Below, one piece after another: positions 1 to 9,259 of a DNA stretch of 64,000 bases. The DNA lies in NCBI GenBank assembly GCA_934477125.1, contig CAKSOL010000002.1, forward strand, positions 124,001 to 188,000. Direction: 5' to 3'. Numbering within the stretch: position 1 is the stretch's first letter; each line of letters starts with the position of its first letter. Position numbers and translations under genes: made by a program. This stretch comes from an uncultured Eubacteriales bacterium. Lineage in GTDB: Bacteria > Bacillota > Clostridia > Oscillospirales > Acutalibacteraceae. The notes beneath the pieces were generated by a model, which was given only the letters and a program-made list of their open reading frames with translations, had not been told where the DNA came from and did not search any database.

Positions 1-582
1 TCCTCCTTTGCCATAGTAAAAAGGAACGGTACATATAAAATTTACGAGGCTGTTCCTCAAAAAATATTTTTCGGCGCGGGTTCGGATATTGTTTTGCTGT
101 CTCTCGCGCAGTATTTCTGTGAGCTTTGCGCGGTGCTTGTGCCTGCGGAAACCGACTCCGAGGAGTATCTGAGACTTGTTCTCAATTCGCTTCATTTTCT
201 TACCGAGAAAAAAAGGGACCCTGCGATTATAAAAGCAATAACCGAGCTGCGGACGGCTGTTATCGCCGGATATGCGCCCGATATTATCGCCTGCGACGGC
301 TGCGGGGCATTTGAGGGCAATGTGATGTATTTTTACCCGGGAGAGGGCAAACTGAGGTGTGCCGATTGTAAAACCGCCCAACCGGCATTTGCACTTAATA
401 AAACCCAGCTTTCCGCTATGCGACATATTGTTTTTTCCGATTTTTCTTCGTTATATTCCTTTAAAATACCCGAAAGGGACGCGCAGGCGCTTTCAAAAAT
501 AACAGAACGGTATATTTTAACCCAGACCGAGCATAGATTTTTAACTCTTGATTTTTATAACGGCTGTATTGAGCATATATGA
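1..582 (+). CDS. recO: DNA repair protein RecO, C-terminal part (5' truncated by window edge)
   Basis: RecO anneals single strands and loads RecA with RecR/RecF in recombinational repair. The frame is open from base 1, so the first in-frame TTG near base 94 is internal and the start lies outside the window; 193 residues are present. The visible part has the helical RecO C-terminal domain and a four-cysteine zinc knuckle: CDGC (codons at 292-303) and CADC (358-369). It ends 24 bp before mutS2 on the same strand, so the two may be co-transcribed. The family call rests on the zinc-knuckle spacing, the helical context and the neighbour. Confidence 0.85.
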   Translation, partial: SSFAIVKRNGTYKIYEAVPQKIFFGAGSDIVLLSLAQYFCELCAVLVPAETDSEEYLRLVLNSLHFLTEKKRDPAIIKAITELRTAVIAGYAPDIIACDGCGAFEGNVMYFYPGEGKLRCADCKTAQPAFALNKTQLSAMRHIVFSDFSSLYSFKIPERDAQALSKITERYILTQTEHRFLTLDFYNGCIEHI

Positions 583-606
583 CGGCCGTTTTGAGGTACT
601 TGTTAT

Positions 607-2997
607 ATGAAATACAATATGAAAAAATACTGCGGCGCATTGGAGCTGGAAAGCGTTTTGCGTAGGCTTGCCGACGCTGCCGTAACCGACGATGCAAAGG
701 AACGCGCTCTCGGACTTACTCCGGAATTTGAGCTTGGAGCCGTTGAAAAAATGCTCCGTCAGACCGACGACGCTTACCGTATGACCGCGCGCTTTTCCTC
801 GCCCGGCTTTTCCGGGGCGGAGAATGTTTCCGGTGCGCTTGAACGCGCAAAGGTCGGAGCCGCCCTTTCAATCTCCGAGCTTTTGAAAATATTCTCTCTG
901 CTCAGCGTTATAAGAAAGCTGAAAAAGTGGAGAGAGGATTGCGGAATGCCGGAAAAAACAACACTTGAGGAGCTCTTTTCCGCGCTTAATCCGAATAAAT
1001 ACCTTGAGGACGCAATAAATTCCGCAATAAAATCCGAGGAGGAGCTTTATGATAACGCTTCTCCGGCGCTCGGCAGTATCAGACGGAAAATAGCCTCTCG
1101 CTCCGCCCATATCAGGGATACGCTTGAAAAAATAGTGCGCTCAGGCAGCGCTAAGTATCTTCAGGAGGCTATTATAACTCAGCGCGACGGCAGATTTGTT
1201 GTTCCGGTCAAGGCTGAGTATAAAAATGAAATTAAGGGCATTGTTCACGATACCTCGGCATCCGGCTCAACTCTTTTCACAGAGCCTATGTCGGTTGTTG
1301 AAATCAATAACGAAATAAGAGTGCTGAGGGTTAAGGAGCAGGAGGAAATTGCAAGAATTTTAGCGGAGCTTTCCGCTATGTGCTCCGATTTTGCCGATAG
1401 TATTAAATATTCATTTTCCGCCCTTGTTGAGCTTGATTTGATATTTGCCAAGGCACGCCTTGCTTACGCTATGGGAGCGGTTGTTCCGAAACTGAACAGC
1501 ATGGGGTATATAAAGCTCAAAAGAGCGAGACATCCCTCAATTCCGGCACGTACCATTGTTCCGATAACGGTAGAGCTCGGCGGAGAATATGATTCTCTTG
1601 TAATAACCGGACCTAATACCGGCGGTAAAACGGTAACCCTTAAAACAATAGGTCTATTAACACTTATGGCAATGTGCGGAATGATGATACCGGCGGACGA
1701 CGGCAGCGAGATATCCGTGTTTGACAAGGTATTTGCCGATATCGGGGACGAGCAGAGTATAGAACAGTCGCTCTCAACCTTTTCCTCGCATATGGTTAAT
1801 ATAATTTCAATTTTGGACTGCTGCGATGAAAATTCTCTGGTTTTGTTTGATGAGCTGTGCGCCGGAACGGACCCGATAGAGGGCGCCGCTCTCGCTAAAG
1901 CCATTCTTATGCGGCTGCATAGCAGAAGGGTTAAAGCCGTTGCAACAACCCATTATGCCGAGCTTAAAGCATACGCTCTTGATACCGAACGGGTCGAAAA
2001 CGCCAGCTGCGAATTTGATGTCGAAACGCTTAAACCGACATACAGACTGATAATCGGCGTTCCGGGCAGGTCAAACGCTTTCGCAATATCTCAAAGGCTC
2101 GGACTTGACCCGTCGATAATCGGCGACGCACAATCGGAAATTTCGGATGACGATATGCGGTTTGAACGCGTTGTTGCAGGTCTTGAGCAGGCGCGCCGAC
2201 TTGCCGAACAGGAGCATAATAAAACAGTCGAGCTGCGCGCCGAGCTTGACGCCGCCAAGCGCCGCTCCGAGAACAGGGAACACGAACTGAAAATCAAACA
2301 GGATAAGCTTATGGAGCAGACCCGCAGACAGGCGGCTGATATAATCGAAAACGCAAGATACCGTTCGGGAAAGCTGCTTAACGAGCTTGAGGAAATGAAA
2401 AAACAGCTGAATGCCGAAAACTCCGCAAAAATGCTTGATAAGGCGCGTTCGGAATATAAAAATACACTCCGCAGCCTTGAGGAAAGCGCCGATCCGGTTT
2501 CGGAACGCCGGGTGTCGGGTGAAAAGCTTTCCGGTGCTCCGCGCGAAAATGATATCGTTGTTGTATCGTCCATCGGGCGCGATGCCACGGTTCTCAGCGT
2601 TGACGCGGAGAAAAAGAAAGCATATGTCGCCTCAGGAGCTATGAAGCTTTGGGTTTCCTTTGACGATTTGCTTGTCAAAAAGAGCGGAGACTCAACCGAG
2701 CAGAAAAAGACCCGAAAGATAACCGGAATAATGTCGCGTGCGCAGAGAACCGTTTCCGGCGAGCTTGATTTGCGGGGAATGGCGGCTGATGAGGCGATTT
2801 TAGAGCTTGACCGATATATTGATAACGCGGTTCTTTCGGGACTGGAAACAATACGGATTATTCACGGCAAGGGAACGGGAACCCTGCGCAAAGCTGTTCA
2901 GCAGCATTTGAGAAATCATAAATGTATATCCGGGTTCAGACTCGGAACCTTCGGCGAGGGAGAAAACGGAGTAACCGTGGCGCAGCTGAAAGGCTGA
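607..2997 (+). CDS. mutS2: Endonuclease/ribosome-rescue ATPase MutS2
   Basis: MutS2 is a MutS-like ATPase with a C-terminal Smr domain. In Firmicutes it has been linked to suppression of recombination and to splitting of collided ribosomes. The 796-residue length is typical. Walker A is GPNTGGKT at residues 335-342, Walker B LVLFDE is near 411-416, followed by the ABC-type CAGTDP stretch. A charged coiled coil runs from about 510 to 625. The Smr domain is at the end, with LDLRGM near 720 and HGKGTG near 752. The N-terminal MutS mismatch-recognition domains are absent, as expected for MutS2. A TGAGG ribosome site lies 8 nt before ATG 607; an ATG four codons later is the alternative start. Confidence 0.96.
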   Translation: MKYNMKKYCGALELESVLRRLADAAVTDDAKERALGLTPEFELGAVEKMLRQTDDAYRMTARFSSPGFSGAENVSGALERAKVGAALSISELLKIFSLLSVIRKLKKWREDCGMPEKTTLEELFSALNPNKYLEDAINSAIKSEEELYDNASPALGSIRRKIASRSAHIRDTLEKIVRSGSAKYLQEAIITQRDGRFVVPVKAEYKNEIKGIVHDTSASGSTLFTEPMSVVEINNEIRVLRVKEQEEIARILAELSAMCSDFADSIKYSFSALVELDLIFAKARLAYAMGAVVPKLNSMGYIKLKRARHPSIPARTIVPITVELGGEYDSLVITGPNTGGKTVTLKTIGLLTLMAMCGMMIPADDGSEISVFDKVFADIGDEQSIEQSLSTFSSHMVNIISILDCCDENSLVLFDELCAGTDPIEGAALAKAILMRLHSRRVKAVATTHYAELKAYALDTERVENASCEFDVETLKPTYRLIIGVPGRSNAFAISQRLGLDPSIIGDAQSEISDDDMRFERVVAGLEQARRLAEQEHNKTVELRAELDAAKRRSENREHELKIKQDKLMEQTRRQAADIIENARYRSGKLLNELEEMKKQLNAENSAKMLDKARSEYKNTLRSLEESADPVSERRVSGEKLSGAPRENDIVVVSSIGRDATVLSVDAEKKKAYVASGAMKLWVSFDDLLVKKSGDSTEQKKTRKITGIMSRAQRTVSGELDLRGMAADEAILELDRYIDNAVLSGLETIRIIHGKGTGTLRKAVQQHLRNHKCISGFRLGTFGEGENGVTVAQLKG

Positions 2998-3007
2998 TTT
3001 ACCTGGG

Positions 3008-3703
3008 CTATTTGTAAATAATATTTCCCTTACACTCGGCATTGCCCTCAATTATCCTGCATTCAATATTTCCGCCGCAATTCACATCGCCGGCAATATT
3101 TTTTCCACAAGCCACGTTATCCCCGCAATTTACAGCTCCGGAAATACTTTTTCCGCAAGCTACATTATCTCCGCAATTAACTGCACCGTTTATATCTCCG
3201 CCGACGGAAATATTTCCGCGGCACTCTTTGACACCGCCGTTAATTTCCTTGCATTTGATATTTCCGTGACACACAACATCACCGATAATATTCGTATCAC
3301 CGTTCATATCGCCCATAATTTCGACCTTAAAAAACCGCCCGTCGGTTTTATAGCCGTCTTTCGGAAAAGTAATGTTTATAATTCCGTTTTCCTCGGTTGA
3401 TTGTAAAATTTTCTTTCCCAACGTTCTGAAAACCCGAATGGTATTATCGTCGTTCCAAGGGAGCTCGGAGCAAAGGTCATAGTGGATTTCTTTTTCATTT
3501 TTGCGTCCGAACAGCTCGTCAATGCTGATTTCAAAAATATCGGCAAGCGCCGGTATTAACCCAATATCGGGACAGCACTGCGCCGACTCCCATTTTGATA
3601 CCGATTGATTGGTCACGCCCAATTTCTTTGCCAGCTCCTCTTGTGTGAGTCCCTGTTTCTTTCTGTAAAATGAAATGGTGTCATAGAGCTTTAAACCTTC
3701 CAT
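3008..3703 (-). CDS. XRE-family regulator with C-terminal bactofilin-like repeat tail
   Basis: The 231-residue protein has an N-terminal Cro/C1-type helix-turn-helix at about residues 5-60 (LTQEELAKKLGVTNQSVSKW core), so it is predicted to bind DNA. After a linker the last ~95 residues are glycine/cysteine-rich repeats with a period near 16 residues; GAVNCGDNVACGK occurs twice, and related units are INGGVKEC, GDINGAVN and GGNIECR. This looks like a short beta-solenoid of the bactofilin/polymer-forming type. GGAGG lies 8 nt before ATG 3703; an upstream in-frame TTG falls inside that ribosome site, so ATG 3703 was chosen. It converges on mutS2, whose stop is 10 bp away. Ligand and targets are unknown; the many cysteines could bind metal or sense redox. 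Confidence 0.8.
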   Translation of the reverse strand: MEGLKLYDTISFYRKKQGLTQEELAKKLGVTNQSVSKWESAQCCPDIGLIPALADIFEISIDELFGRKNEKEIHYDLCSELPWNDDNTIRVFRTLGKKILQSTEENGIINITFPKDGYKTDGRFFKVEIMGDMNGDTNIIGDVVCHGNIKCKEINGGVKECRGNISVGGDINGAVNCGDNVACGKSISGAVNCGDNVACGKNIAGDVNCGGNIECRIIEGNAECKGNIIYK

Positions 3704-3849
3704 ATTTTTGCCCTCCAAAAATTTCTTGCAGCTGCACTTATATTTTAAATGCGGAGCTTAGCTTTATCAATAACGCAGATATTGGATTTCCCCAACCTGC
3801 GGTTGGAAAGATGCTTGCATGCCGTGTCTCATTCTTTTTTAATGTCGTG

Positions 3850-4443
3850 TTACCTTTCCGTTACAAAAACATATGCGAAATCGGTTTCAAATACCTTAAT
3901 TAAGCGCATTCCGCTTTGATTGATATATCTCATAATATCCTCTTTGCGGTCAGGGTAAATCTTAATTTTTTGTGTTCCGCAATCTATGGTATCACTTTGA
4001 TTTTTGTCTATGGAAAGCACGAACCGACCGCCGCTGTTTAATAATGATTTCACCTTATTGATTGCTGCTTGTTTGTTTTTTATATGCATAAATGTGAGTG
4101 ACGAATAAATCACATCGAATTTGCGTCCGGAATGATAGCTCATAAAATCGTCACAAATAAGCGTTACATTACTGTGTCCTTTTAGGTTTTCCTTTGCTCG
4201 CTGGATGGTTTTCGGCGAAATATCAATACCGAAAAACTTACGGCATTCGGGCGCAACACGAACTGCGAGCCGTCCTGTTCCCACGCCTATTTCAAGTACT
4301 GACTTTTCTTTTGACAGCTGCAACGAATCAATAAATTGTTGACCATCCCATTTATTCATATAACTTTTCAGCGGTTCCGCATCATAAACAGGGTCGTTGT
4401 TTTCGTCAATCAACAGGTCGTAATGGCTAATTACATCATTCAT
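3850..4443 (-). CDS. Class I SAM-dependent methyltransferase
   Basis: A 197-residue Rossmann-fold methyltransferase. Motif I is VLEIGVGTGRLA near residue 48, the acidic ribose-binding end of strand 2 is FFGIDIS, a motif II-like CDDF follows, and FDVIYSSLTFMHI is the post-II segment. The substrate cannot be told; small-molecule methyltransferases of the Methyltransf_11/25 type look like this. The start at ATG 4443 is set by a GGAGG about 12 nt upstream; an open frame continues 22 codons further up but has no ribosome site. It is followed by a 146-bp gap before the XRE gene, so it may be monocistronic or lead a two-gene unit with that regulator. Confidence 0.85.
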   Translation of the reverse strand: MNDVISHYDLLIDENNDPVYDAEPLKSYMNKWDGQQFIDSLQLSKEKSVLEIGVGTGRLAVRVAPECRKFFGIDISPKTIQRAKENLKGHSNVTLICDDFMSYHSGRKFDVIYSSLTFMHIKNKQAAINKVKSLLNSGGRFVLSIDKNQSDTIDCGTQKIKIYPDRKEDIMRYINQSGMRLIKVFETDFAYVFVTER

Positions 4444-4609
4444 GTCGCTGCTTACCCTCCAAATTCCGGTTTTAAATAAAGTATACCATACGCTAACAGC
4501 ATTTTCCACTTTTTCTTAATAACCGCAGCTCATATTTCCGCCGGCCTTATACCTTTATTCGGCAAAACGCCGATTTTGCAAATATTCTGAATATTTTCCT
4601 GCATATTGC

Positions 4610-4638
4610 TTGAAATATGCAAAAAAATAGTGTATACT
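4610..4638 (+). promoter_or_regulatory. Sigma-A-type promoter of the nusB operon
   Basis: TTGAAA (4610-4615), a 17-nt spacer and TATACT (4633-4638). Transcription should start near 4645, about 90 nt before the nusB ATG, leaving a leader that contains a long hairpin. Confidence 0.8.
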
Positions 4639-4660
4639 GTACTCTGTGTTAAGCTTTACA

Positions 4661-4703
4661 GGGACAGAGCGCCGAAAAGCGTGTCTTGAGGGCGTTCTGT
4701 CCC
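4661..4703 (+). promoter_or_regulatory. Long leader hairpin upstream of nusB
   Basis: GGGACAGAGCGCC (4661-4673) can pair with GGCGTTCTGTCCC (4691-4703); 12 of 13 positions are Watson-Crick and one is G-U. The loop is 17 nt and the stem is followed by GTTTTGC. It sits between the promoter and the nusB ribosome site, so it may act as an attenuator or a stability element. The U-tract is weak for a classical terminator. Confidence 0.6.
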
Positions 4704-4735
4704 GTTTTGCGCATAATTATGAAAGCAGGTGCTTT

Positions 4736-5125
4736 ATGACACGGAAACAGGCGCGTGAGGAAGCGTTTATTCTGATTTTTGAAAAACAGTTCAACTCTGA
4801 CTCTCTTGAGGATATTCTGGAATGTGCGGTGCAGGTGAGGGAAATCGAGCCGGATTCATATATCCGCTCGGTCTTTTTCGGCGTTTATGAAAATTTGGAG
4901 GAGCTGGACGGCATTATTTCCGGAAATTCGGTTGGCTGGAGCATAAAGCGAATTTCAAAAACGGCGCTTGCGGTTCTCAGACTTGCAATTTATGAGATAA
5001 AGTATATGGATGATATACCTGTTTCGGTCACGATTAACGAGGCAGTCGAGCTTTGCAAGAAATACGCAACCAAGGAGGACGCTTCGTTCGTCAACGGCAT
5101 ACTTGCTTCGGTGGTAAAGGAATGA
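4736..5125 (+). CDS. nusB: Transcription antitermination factor NusB
   Basis: NusB binds boxA RNA with NusE/S10 and supports antitermination of rRNA operons. The 129-residue all-alpha protein shows the family pattern: N-terminal TRKQAREEAF, the WSIKRISKTALAVLRLAIYE helix region and the C-terminal VTINEAVELCKKY followed by FVNGILA. ATG 4736 fits the usual NusB length and has a GCAGGTG ribosome site; a longer frame upstream reads through the leader hairpin and is rejected. It is the first gene of a run whose members overlap by a few bases, and xseA begins in its stop codon (ATGA). Confidence 0.95.
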   Translation: MTRKQAREEAFILIFEKQFNSDSLEDILECAVQVREIEPDSYIRSVFFGVYENLEELDGIISGNSVGWSIKRISKTALAVLRLAIYEIKYMDDIPVSVTINEAVELCKKYATKEDASFVNGILASVVKE

Positions 5126-6330
5126 AAGGCGCGGTAAGCGTCCGCCAGCTCAATCTCTATATTAAATCGCTTATTGAGGGCGACGTCCGGCTTTCGGATA
5201 TAACCGTTACAGGCGAAATATCGAACTTTAAAAATCACTATGCAAGCGGACATTGGTATTTTACGTTAAAGGACGCTGACGCTTCTGTAAGATGCGTTAT
5301 GTTCCGCAGCGCGGCGGCAAGAGTTGCCTGCGAGGTAAGGGACGGACTGAGCGTTACTTTGAGGGGCAGAGCCTCGCTTTATGAAAAGGACGGACAGTAT
5401 CAGTTTTACGTTGAGGAGCTCAGCTCCGGCTCAACCGGAGATTTGGCGAGACTTTTCGAGCAGACTAAGCAAAAGCTGCTTGCAGAAGGACTGTTTGATG
5501 AATCGCGTAAACGCCCGATCCCGAAATTTCCGCGCAGGATTGCCGTTATAACCTCCGAAACAGGAGCCGCCGTTCAGGATATTCTGAATATAACCGGCAG
5601 AAGATATCCGCTTTGCAAAATAATGCTTTGTCCGGTTTCGGTTCAGGGAGAATCGGCTGTCGGAGAAATGCTTAACGCTCTCGACAGGGTTTACGGGCGG
5701 GACGATACCGACCTTATAATAATCGGCAGAGGCGGCGGCTCGGCAGAGGATCTTTCCGCATTTAACGATGAAACGCTTGCGAGGAAAATATACGAATCGC
5801 CGATACCTGTAATATCCGCCGTCGGACATGAAACCGACTTTTCGATTTGCGATTTTGTTGCAGACCTGCGCGCTCCTACGCCGTCTGCCGCGGCAGAAAT
5901 TGCCGTGCCGGATTCGTCGGAGCTTTCGGCGAGAATAGCAAGACTGAAAAAAACAGCGCGGAATTTGATTTTTAGCCGCCTGCAAAGGGAAACGGCAAGA
6001 TACGAAAGGGCGGCTGCCGCTCCGTTTTTCCGCCGTCCGCTTGCTGAAATCACAGAACGCCGCGAGCTGCGTCTTGACAGACTTTCCGAGCAGCTCAGAA
6101 CGGCTTGCGAAAGGCGTATTGAAAATAATGCGGCGGCGTTTTCGCGGGCAGCGTCTAAGCTTGACGGTATGAGTCCCCTGCGGATTATGGCGCGCGGATT
6201 TGCGGCGGTTGAGAATAAAAACGGTCCTGTCCGCTCGGTCGGTCAGCTAAGCGCCGGAGAAAAAATAGAACTGCGTATGGCGGACGGAACCGCTGAATGT
6301 ACTGTGGAGGAGATAAAGAAAAATGGCTGA
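5122..6330 (+). CDS. xseA: Exodeoxyribonuclease VII large subunit
   Basis: Catalytic subunit of exonuclease VII, which degrades single-stranded DNA in both directions. The 402 residues comprise an N-terminal OB fold (about 1-100, with the conserved SNFKNHYASGHWYFTLKD block), the catalytic domain (IAVITSETGAAVQDI, then IIIGRGGGSAEDL and a GHETDFSICDFVADLRAPTP-type block) and a C-terminal coiled coil that binds XseB. ATG overlaps the nusB stop by 4 bp; a longer reading from within nusB is rejected. xseB starts 8 bp before its end, consistent with translational coupling of the two subunits. Confidence 0.97.
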   Translation: MKGAVSVRQLNLYIKSLIEGDVRLSDITVTGEISNFKNHYASGHWYFTLKDADASVRCVMFRSAAARVACEVRDGLSVTLRGRASLYEKDGQYQFYVEELSSGSTGDLARLFEQTKQKLLAEGLFDESRKRPIPKFPRRIAVITSETGAAVQDILNITGRRYPLCKIMLCPVSVQGESAVGEMLNALDRVYGRDDTDLIIIGRGGGSAEDLSAFNDETLARKIYESPIPVISAVGHETDFSICDFVADLRAPTPSAAAEIAVPDSSELSARIARLKKTARNLIFSRLQRETARYERAAAAPFFRRPLAEITERRELRLDRLSEQLRTACERRIENNAAAFSRAASKLDGMSPLRIMARGFAAVENKNGPVRSVGQLSAGEKIELRMADGTAECTVEEIKKNG

Positions 6331-6538
6331 AAAGAAAAGCTTTGAGGCGTCTCTTGCGGCTTTGGAGGAAATAGTCCGGAAACTGGAGGAAGAAAATATT
6401 TCTCTTGATGAATCAATTTCGCTGTTTGAAAAGGGAATAAAGCTTTCAAACGACTGCGCCGGAAGACTTGAAAATGCCCGCCGCCGTATTTTAACATTAA
6501 CCGACGCCGAAGCGGAGGAAACCGAAGATGAAAATTGA
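6323..6538 (+). CDS. xseB: Exodeoxyribonuclease VII small subunit
   Basis: The 71-residue helical small subunit wraps around the XseA coiled coil and is needed for active exonuclease VII. The conserved SFEASLAALEEIVRKLE and LDESISLFEKGIKL segments identify it. It overlaps xseA by 8 bp and ispA by 11 bp. Confidence 0.96.
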   Translation: MAEKKSFEASLAALEEIVRKLEEENISLDESISLFEKGIKLSNDCAGRLENARRRILTLTDAEAEETEDEN

Positions 6539-7409
6539 AGCGCTTTTAAGAGATTATCAGACAAAAATGCAGAACAGGCTCGATATTCTTTTGCCTGAGA
6601 ACGACAGCCTTTACAGCAAGACCGTCCGTGCGGCGCGTTACAGCCTGCTTGCCGGGGGAAAAAGGCTGAGACCCATTCTTTTGCTGGAGTTTTACAAGCT
6701 CTGCGGCGGAAATGACGACTGCGCCTATCAGCTTGCGGCGGCTCTTGAAATGATACATACCTATTCTTTGATACATGACGATTTGCCGTGTATGGACGAT
6801 GATGATATGCGCCGCGGCAGACCGTCCTGCCATAAGCAGTTTGACGAAGCTGCCGCGCTGCTTGCCGGGGACGCATTGCTTACCGAGGCTTTCGGCGCGG
6901 CGGCAAAAACAGCCGGTATTCCGGCTGAAAGAGTTGTCAAGGCGATAGGAATTCTTTCCGCCTGCGCGGGAACTGCCGGAATGATAGGCGGGCAGACTAT
7001 CGACCTTGAGAACGAAAACCGCACGGTTGCTCTTGAAACCGTTACCGAAACCTATCGTCTTAAAACCGGTGCGCTGTTAAAAGCGGCGGCTGTTATAGGC
7101 TGCATTTTGGCGGGAGCGGAACCGGAGCTTGAGCAGGCGGCTGCCGAATACGGTGAAAAGCTCGGTATCGCATTTCAGGTTATAGATGATATTTTAGATG
7201 TTCAGAGCGACTCTGCCATACTCGGCAAGCCTACGGGGAGCGACGGCAAAAACTGCAAGAATACCTTTGTTTCGCTGCTCGGAATTGAGGAAAGCCGCCG
7301 GGCGGCTGCGCTTTTCACCTCTCAGGCGCGCGCGGCTCTTAAAGCCTTTCCGGGCGATATTTCAACAGTTGAAGCTATTACCGATTATTTACTTGACAGA
7401 AAGTATTAA
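6528..7409 (+). CDS. ispA: Polyprenyl (farnesyl/geranylgeranyl) diphosphate synthase
   Basis: Chain-elongating trans-prenyltransferase that condenses IPP with allylic diphosphates. The 293-residue protein has the first aspartate-rich motif DDLPCMDDDD at residues 84-93 and the second, DDILD, near 219. GGKRLRP near 43-49 is the IPP-binding block. Which product is made cannot be read securely; C15 is usual for this operon position. It sits directly before dxs, so isoprenoid precursor supply and chain building are co-expressed. Confidence 0.95.
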   Translation: MKIEALLRDYQTKMQNRLDILLPENDSLYSKTVRAARYSLLAGGKRLRPILLLEFYKLCGGNDDCAYQLAAALEMIHTYSLIHDDLPCMDDDDMRRGRPSCHKQFDEAAALLAGDALLTEAFGAAAKTAGIPAERVVKAIGILSACAGTAGMIGGQTIDLENENRTVALETVTETYRLKTGALLKAAAVIGCILAGAEPELEQAAAEYGEKLGIAFQVIDDILDVQSDSAILGKPTGSDGKNCKNTFVSLLGIEESRRAAALFTSQARAALKAFPGDISTVEAITDYLLDRKY

Positions 7410-7426
7410 AAGGAATGTAATATATC

Positions 7427-9259
7427 TTGGAATATAAAATACTCAGCAGTATAAAGTCGCCGGCACAGCTAAAGGAATTGGACAGCCGCGAGCTGTCGCT
7501 GCTCTGCGAGGAGGCGCGGGATTGTATAATCCGGACGGTCGCGAAAAACGGCGGTCATCTGGCTTCAAATCTCGGAGCCGTTGAGCTTACCGTCGCGCTG
7601 CACCGCGCGTTTGATTCTCCGCAGGACGCCATAATTTTCGATGTCGGTCATCAAAGCTATACGCATAAGCTTTTAACCGGCAGATTTGACCGCTTTTCAA
7701 CCATAAGAACCGAGGGCGGGATTTCGGGCTTTATGCGCCCGGACGAAAGCGAGCACGACCCGTTTATTACGGGTCACAGCAGCAATTCGATTTCCGCCGC
7801 ATACGGTATTTATAAGGCGCGTCAGCTTTCGGAAAAGCCCGGAACGGCGGTCGCGGTTATAGGCGACGGGGCAATGACCGGCGGAATGGCGTATGAGGCG
7901 CTTAATAACGCAGCCGGAGGACGCGGAAATTTTATTATCGTCCTCAATGATAATAAAATGTCTATATCGCGCAACGTCGGAGCAATGGCGCGCGCCTTTA
8001 CAAAGCTCCGCAACCGACCTCATTATCACCGCTTTAAATTTGCTTTCGGAAAATTTCTTTTAAAAATTCCGGCAGTCGGAAAGCCGCTTTTCGGAGCGCT
8101 CGAAAACGCAAAAAACCGCTTTAAAAGCCTGGTTTACAGGAATAATGTTTTTACGGCGATGGGATATAACTATATGGGTCCGGTTGACGGGCATAATATT
8201 CACGAAATGGAAGAGCTTTTCAGAGCCGCCAAGCATTATAATAAGCCTACTCTTGTTCACGTTATAACAACAAAGGGCAAGGGCTATCCGTATGCGGAAA
8301 GCAAGCCTAAGAATTATCACGGCGTTTCGCCGTTCGATGTTGACGTAGGGGCTGAGCCGTCCGCCAATCCGACTTTTTCGGATATAGCCGGGAAAACACT
8401 TTGCGGGCTTGCCGAAAGGGATGAACGTGTATGCGCCATAACCGCCGCTATGACTACCGGCACCGGGCTTTCGGAATTTTCCGCAAGGTTTAAACCGCGC
8501 TTTTTTGACGTCGGTATAGCCGAACAGCACGCTGTCACGTTCGGAGCGGGTCTTGCCGCCGGCGGAATGATTCCTTTCTTTGTTGTTTATTCAAGCTTTC
8601 TTCAGCGTGCATATGACCAGATAATTCACGATGCGGCAATCGCAGGTCTGCCCTTAAAGCTCCTTGTTGACAGAGCCGGAATAGTCGGGGAGGACGGAGA
8701 AACGCATCAGGGAATTTTTGATACGGCGTTTTTAACCGGTATTCCCGGAATGGAAATCTGGGCGCCCGCCTGTTACAGCGAGCTGAAACAATATATAGAG
8801 CTTGCCGCCGGAAACGGCAGACTGTGCGCGGTGAGATATCCGCGCGGCTGCGAAAAGGCGGACTTTGATCCTGCCGGCGATACGGATTACAGCTTGGAAA
8901 AAAGAAATGGAAACGGTTTGCTTATAACCTACGGCAGACTTTATTCCGAGGCGGTCGCCGCAAATATAAACGGAGCGGATGTTTTAAAGCTTAATAAAAT
9001 TTTCCCTGTTTCGGATGAGCTGACATCGCTTATAGGCAGCTACGGAAAAGTTCGCTTTTTCGAGGAGGGAATACGCAGCGGCGGCATAGCGGAGCATATT
9101 GCCGGCAAATTGGCTGAGCGCGGCTTTGGCGGCAGCTATTCTATTCACGCAATAGACGGCTTTGTTCCCGCGTCCTCGGTTGCGTCTGCCCTGCATAATT
9201 ACGGTCTTGACCGCTGCGCTATGGAAATTGCTTTTGCGGAGGATAATAATGAACGGTAA
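7427..9259 (+). CDS. dxs: 1-deoxy-D-xylulose-5-phosphate synthase
   Basis: A thiamine-diphosphate enzyme joining pyruvate and glyceraldehyde 3-phosphate, the first step of the MEP isoprenoid pathway. The 610 residues show the N-terminal GHQSYTHKLLTGR, the TPP/metal motif GDGAMTGG near 146 ending in NDN near 174, the transketolase pyrimidine-domain block FDVGIAEQHAVTFGAG and VDRAGIVGEDGETHQG. The start is TTG 7427, supported by AAAAGGAATG about 9 nt upstream and the family-like N-terminus; no ATG fits. tlyA overlaps its last 11 bp. Confidence 0.97.
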   Translation: MEYKILSSIKSPAQLKELDSRELSLLCEEARDCIIRTVAKNGGHLASNLGAVELTVALHRAFDSPQDAIIFDVGHQSYTHKLLTGRFDRFSTIRTEGGISGFMRPDESEHDPFITGHSSNSISAAYGIYKARQLSEKPGTAVAVIGDGAMTGGMAYEALNNAAGGRGNFIIVLNDNKMSISRNVGAMARAFTKLRNRPHYHRFKFAFGKFLLKIPAVGKPLFGALENAKNRFKSLVYRNNVFTAMGYNYMGPVDGHNIHEMEELFRAAKHYNKPTLVHVITTKGKGYPYAESKPKNYHGVSPFDVDVGAEPSANPTFSDIAGKTLCGLAERDERVCAITAAMTTGTGLSEFSARFKPRFFDVGIAEQHAVTFGAGLAAGGMIPFFVVYSSFLQRAYDQIIHDAAIAGLPLKLLVDRAGIVGEDGETHQGIFDTAFLTGIPGMEIWAPACYSELKQYIELAAGNGRLCAVRYPRGCEKADFDPAGDTDYSLEKRNGNGLLITYGRLYSEAVAANINGADVLKLNKIFPVSDELTSLIGSYGKVRFFEEGIRSGGIAEHIAGKLAERGFGGSYSIHAIDGFVPASSVASALHNYGLDRCAMEIAFAEDNNER

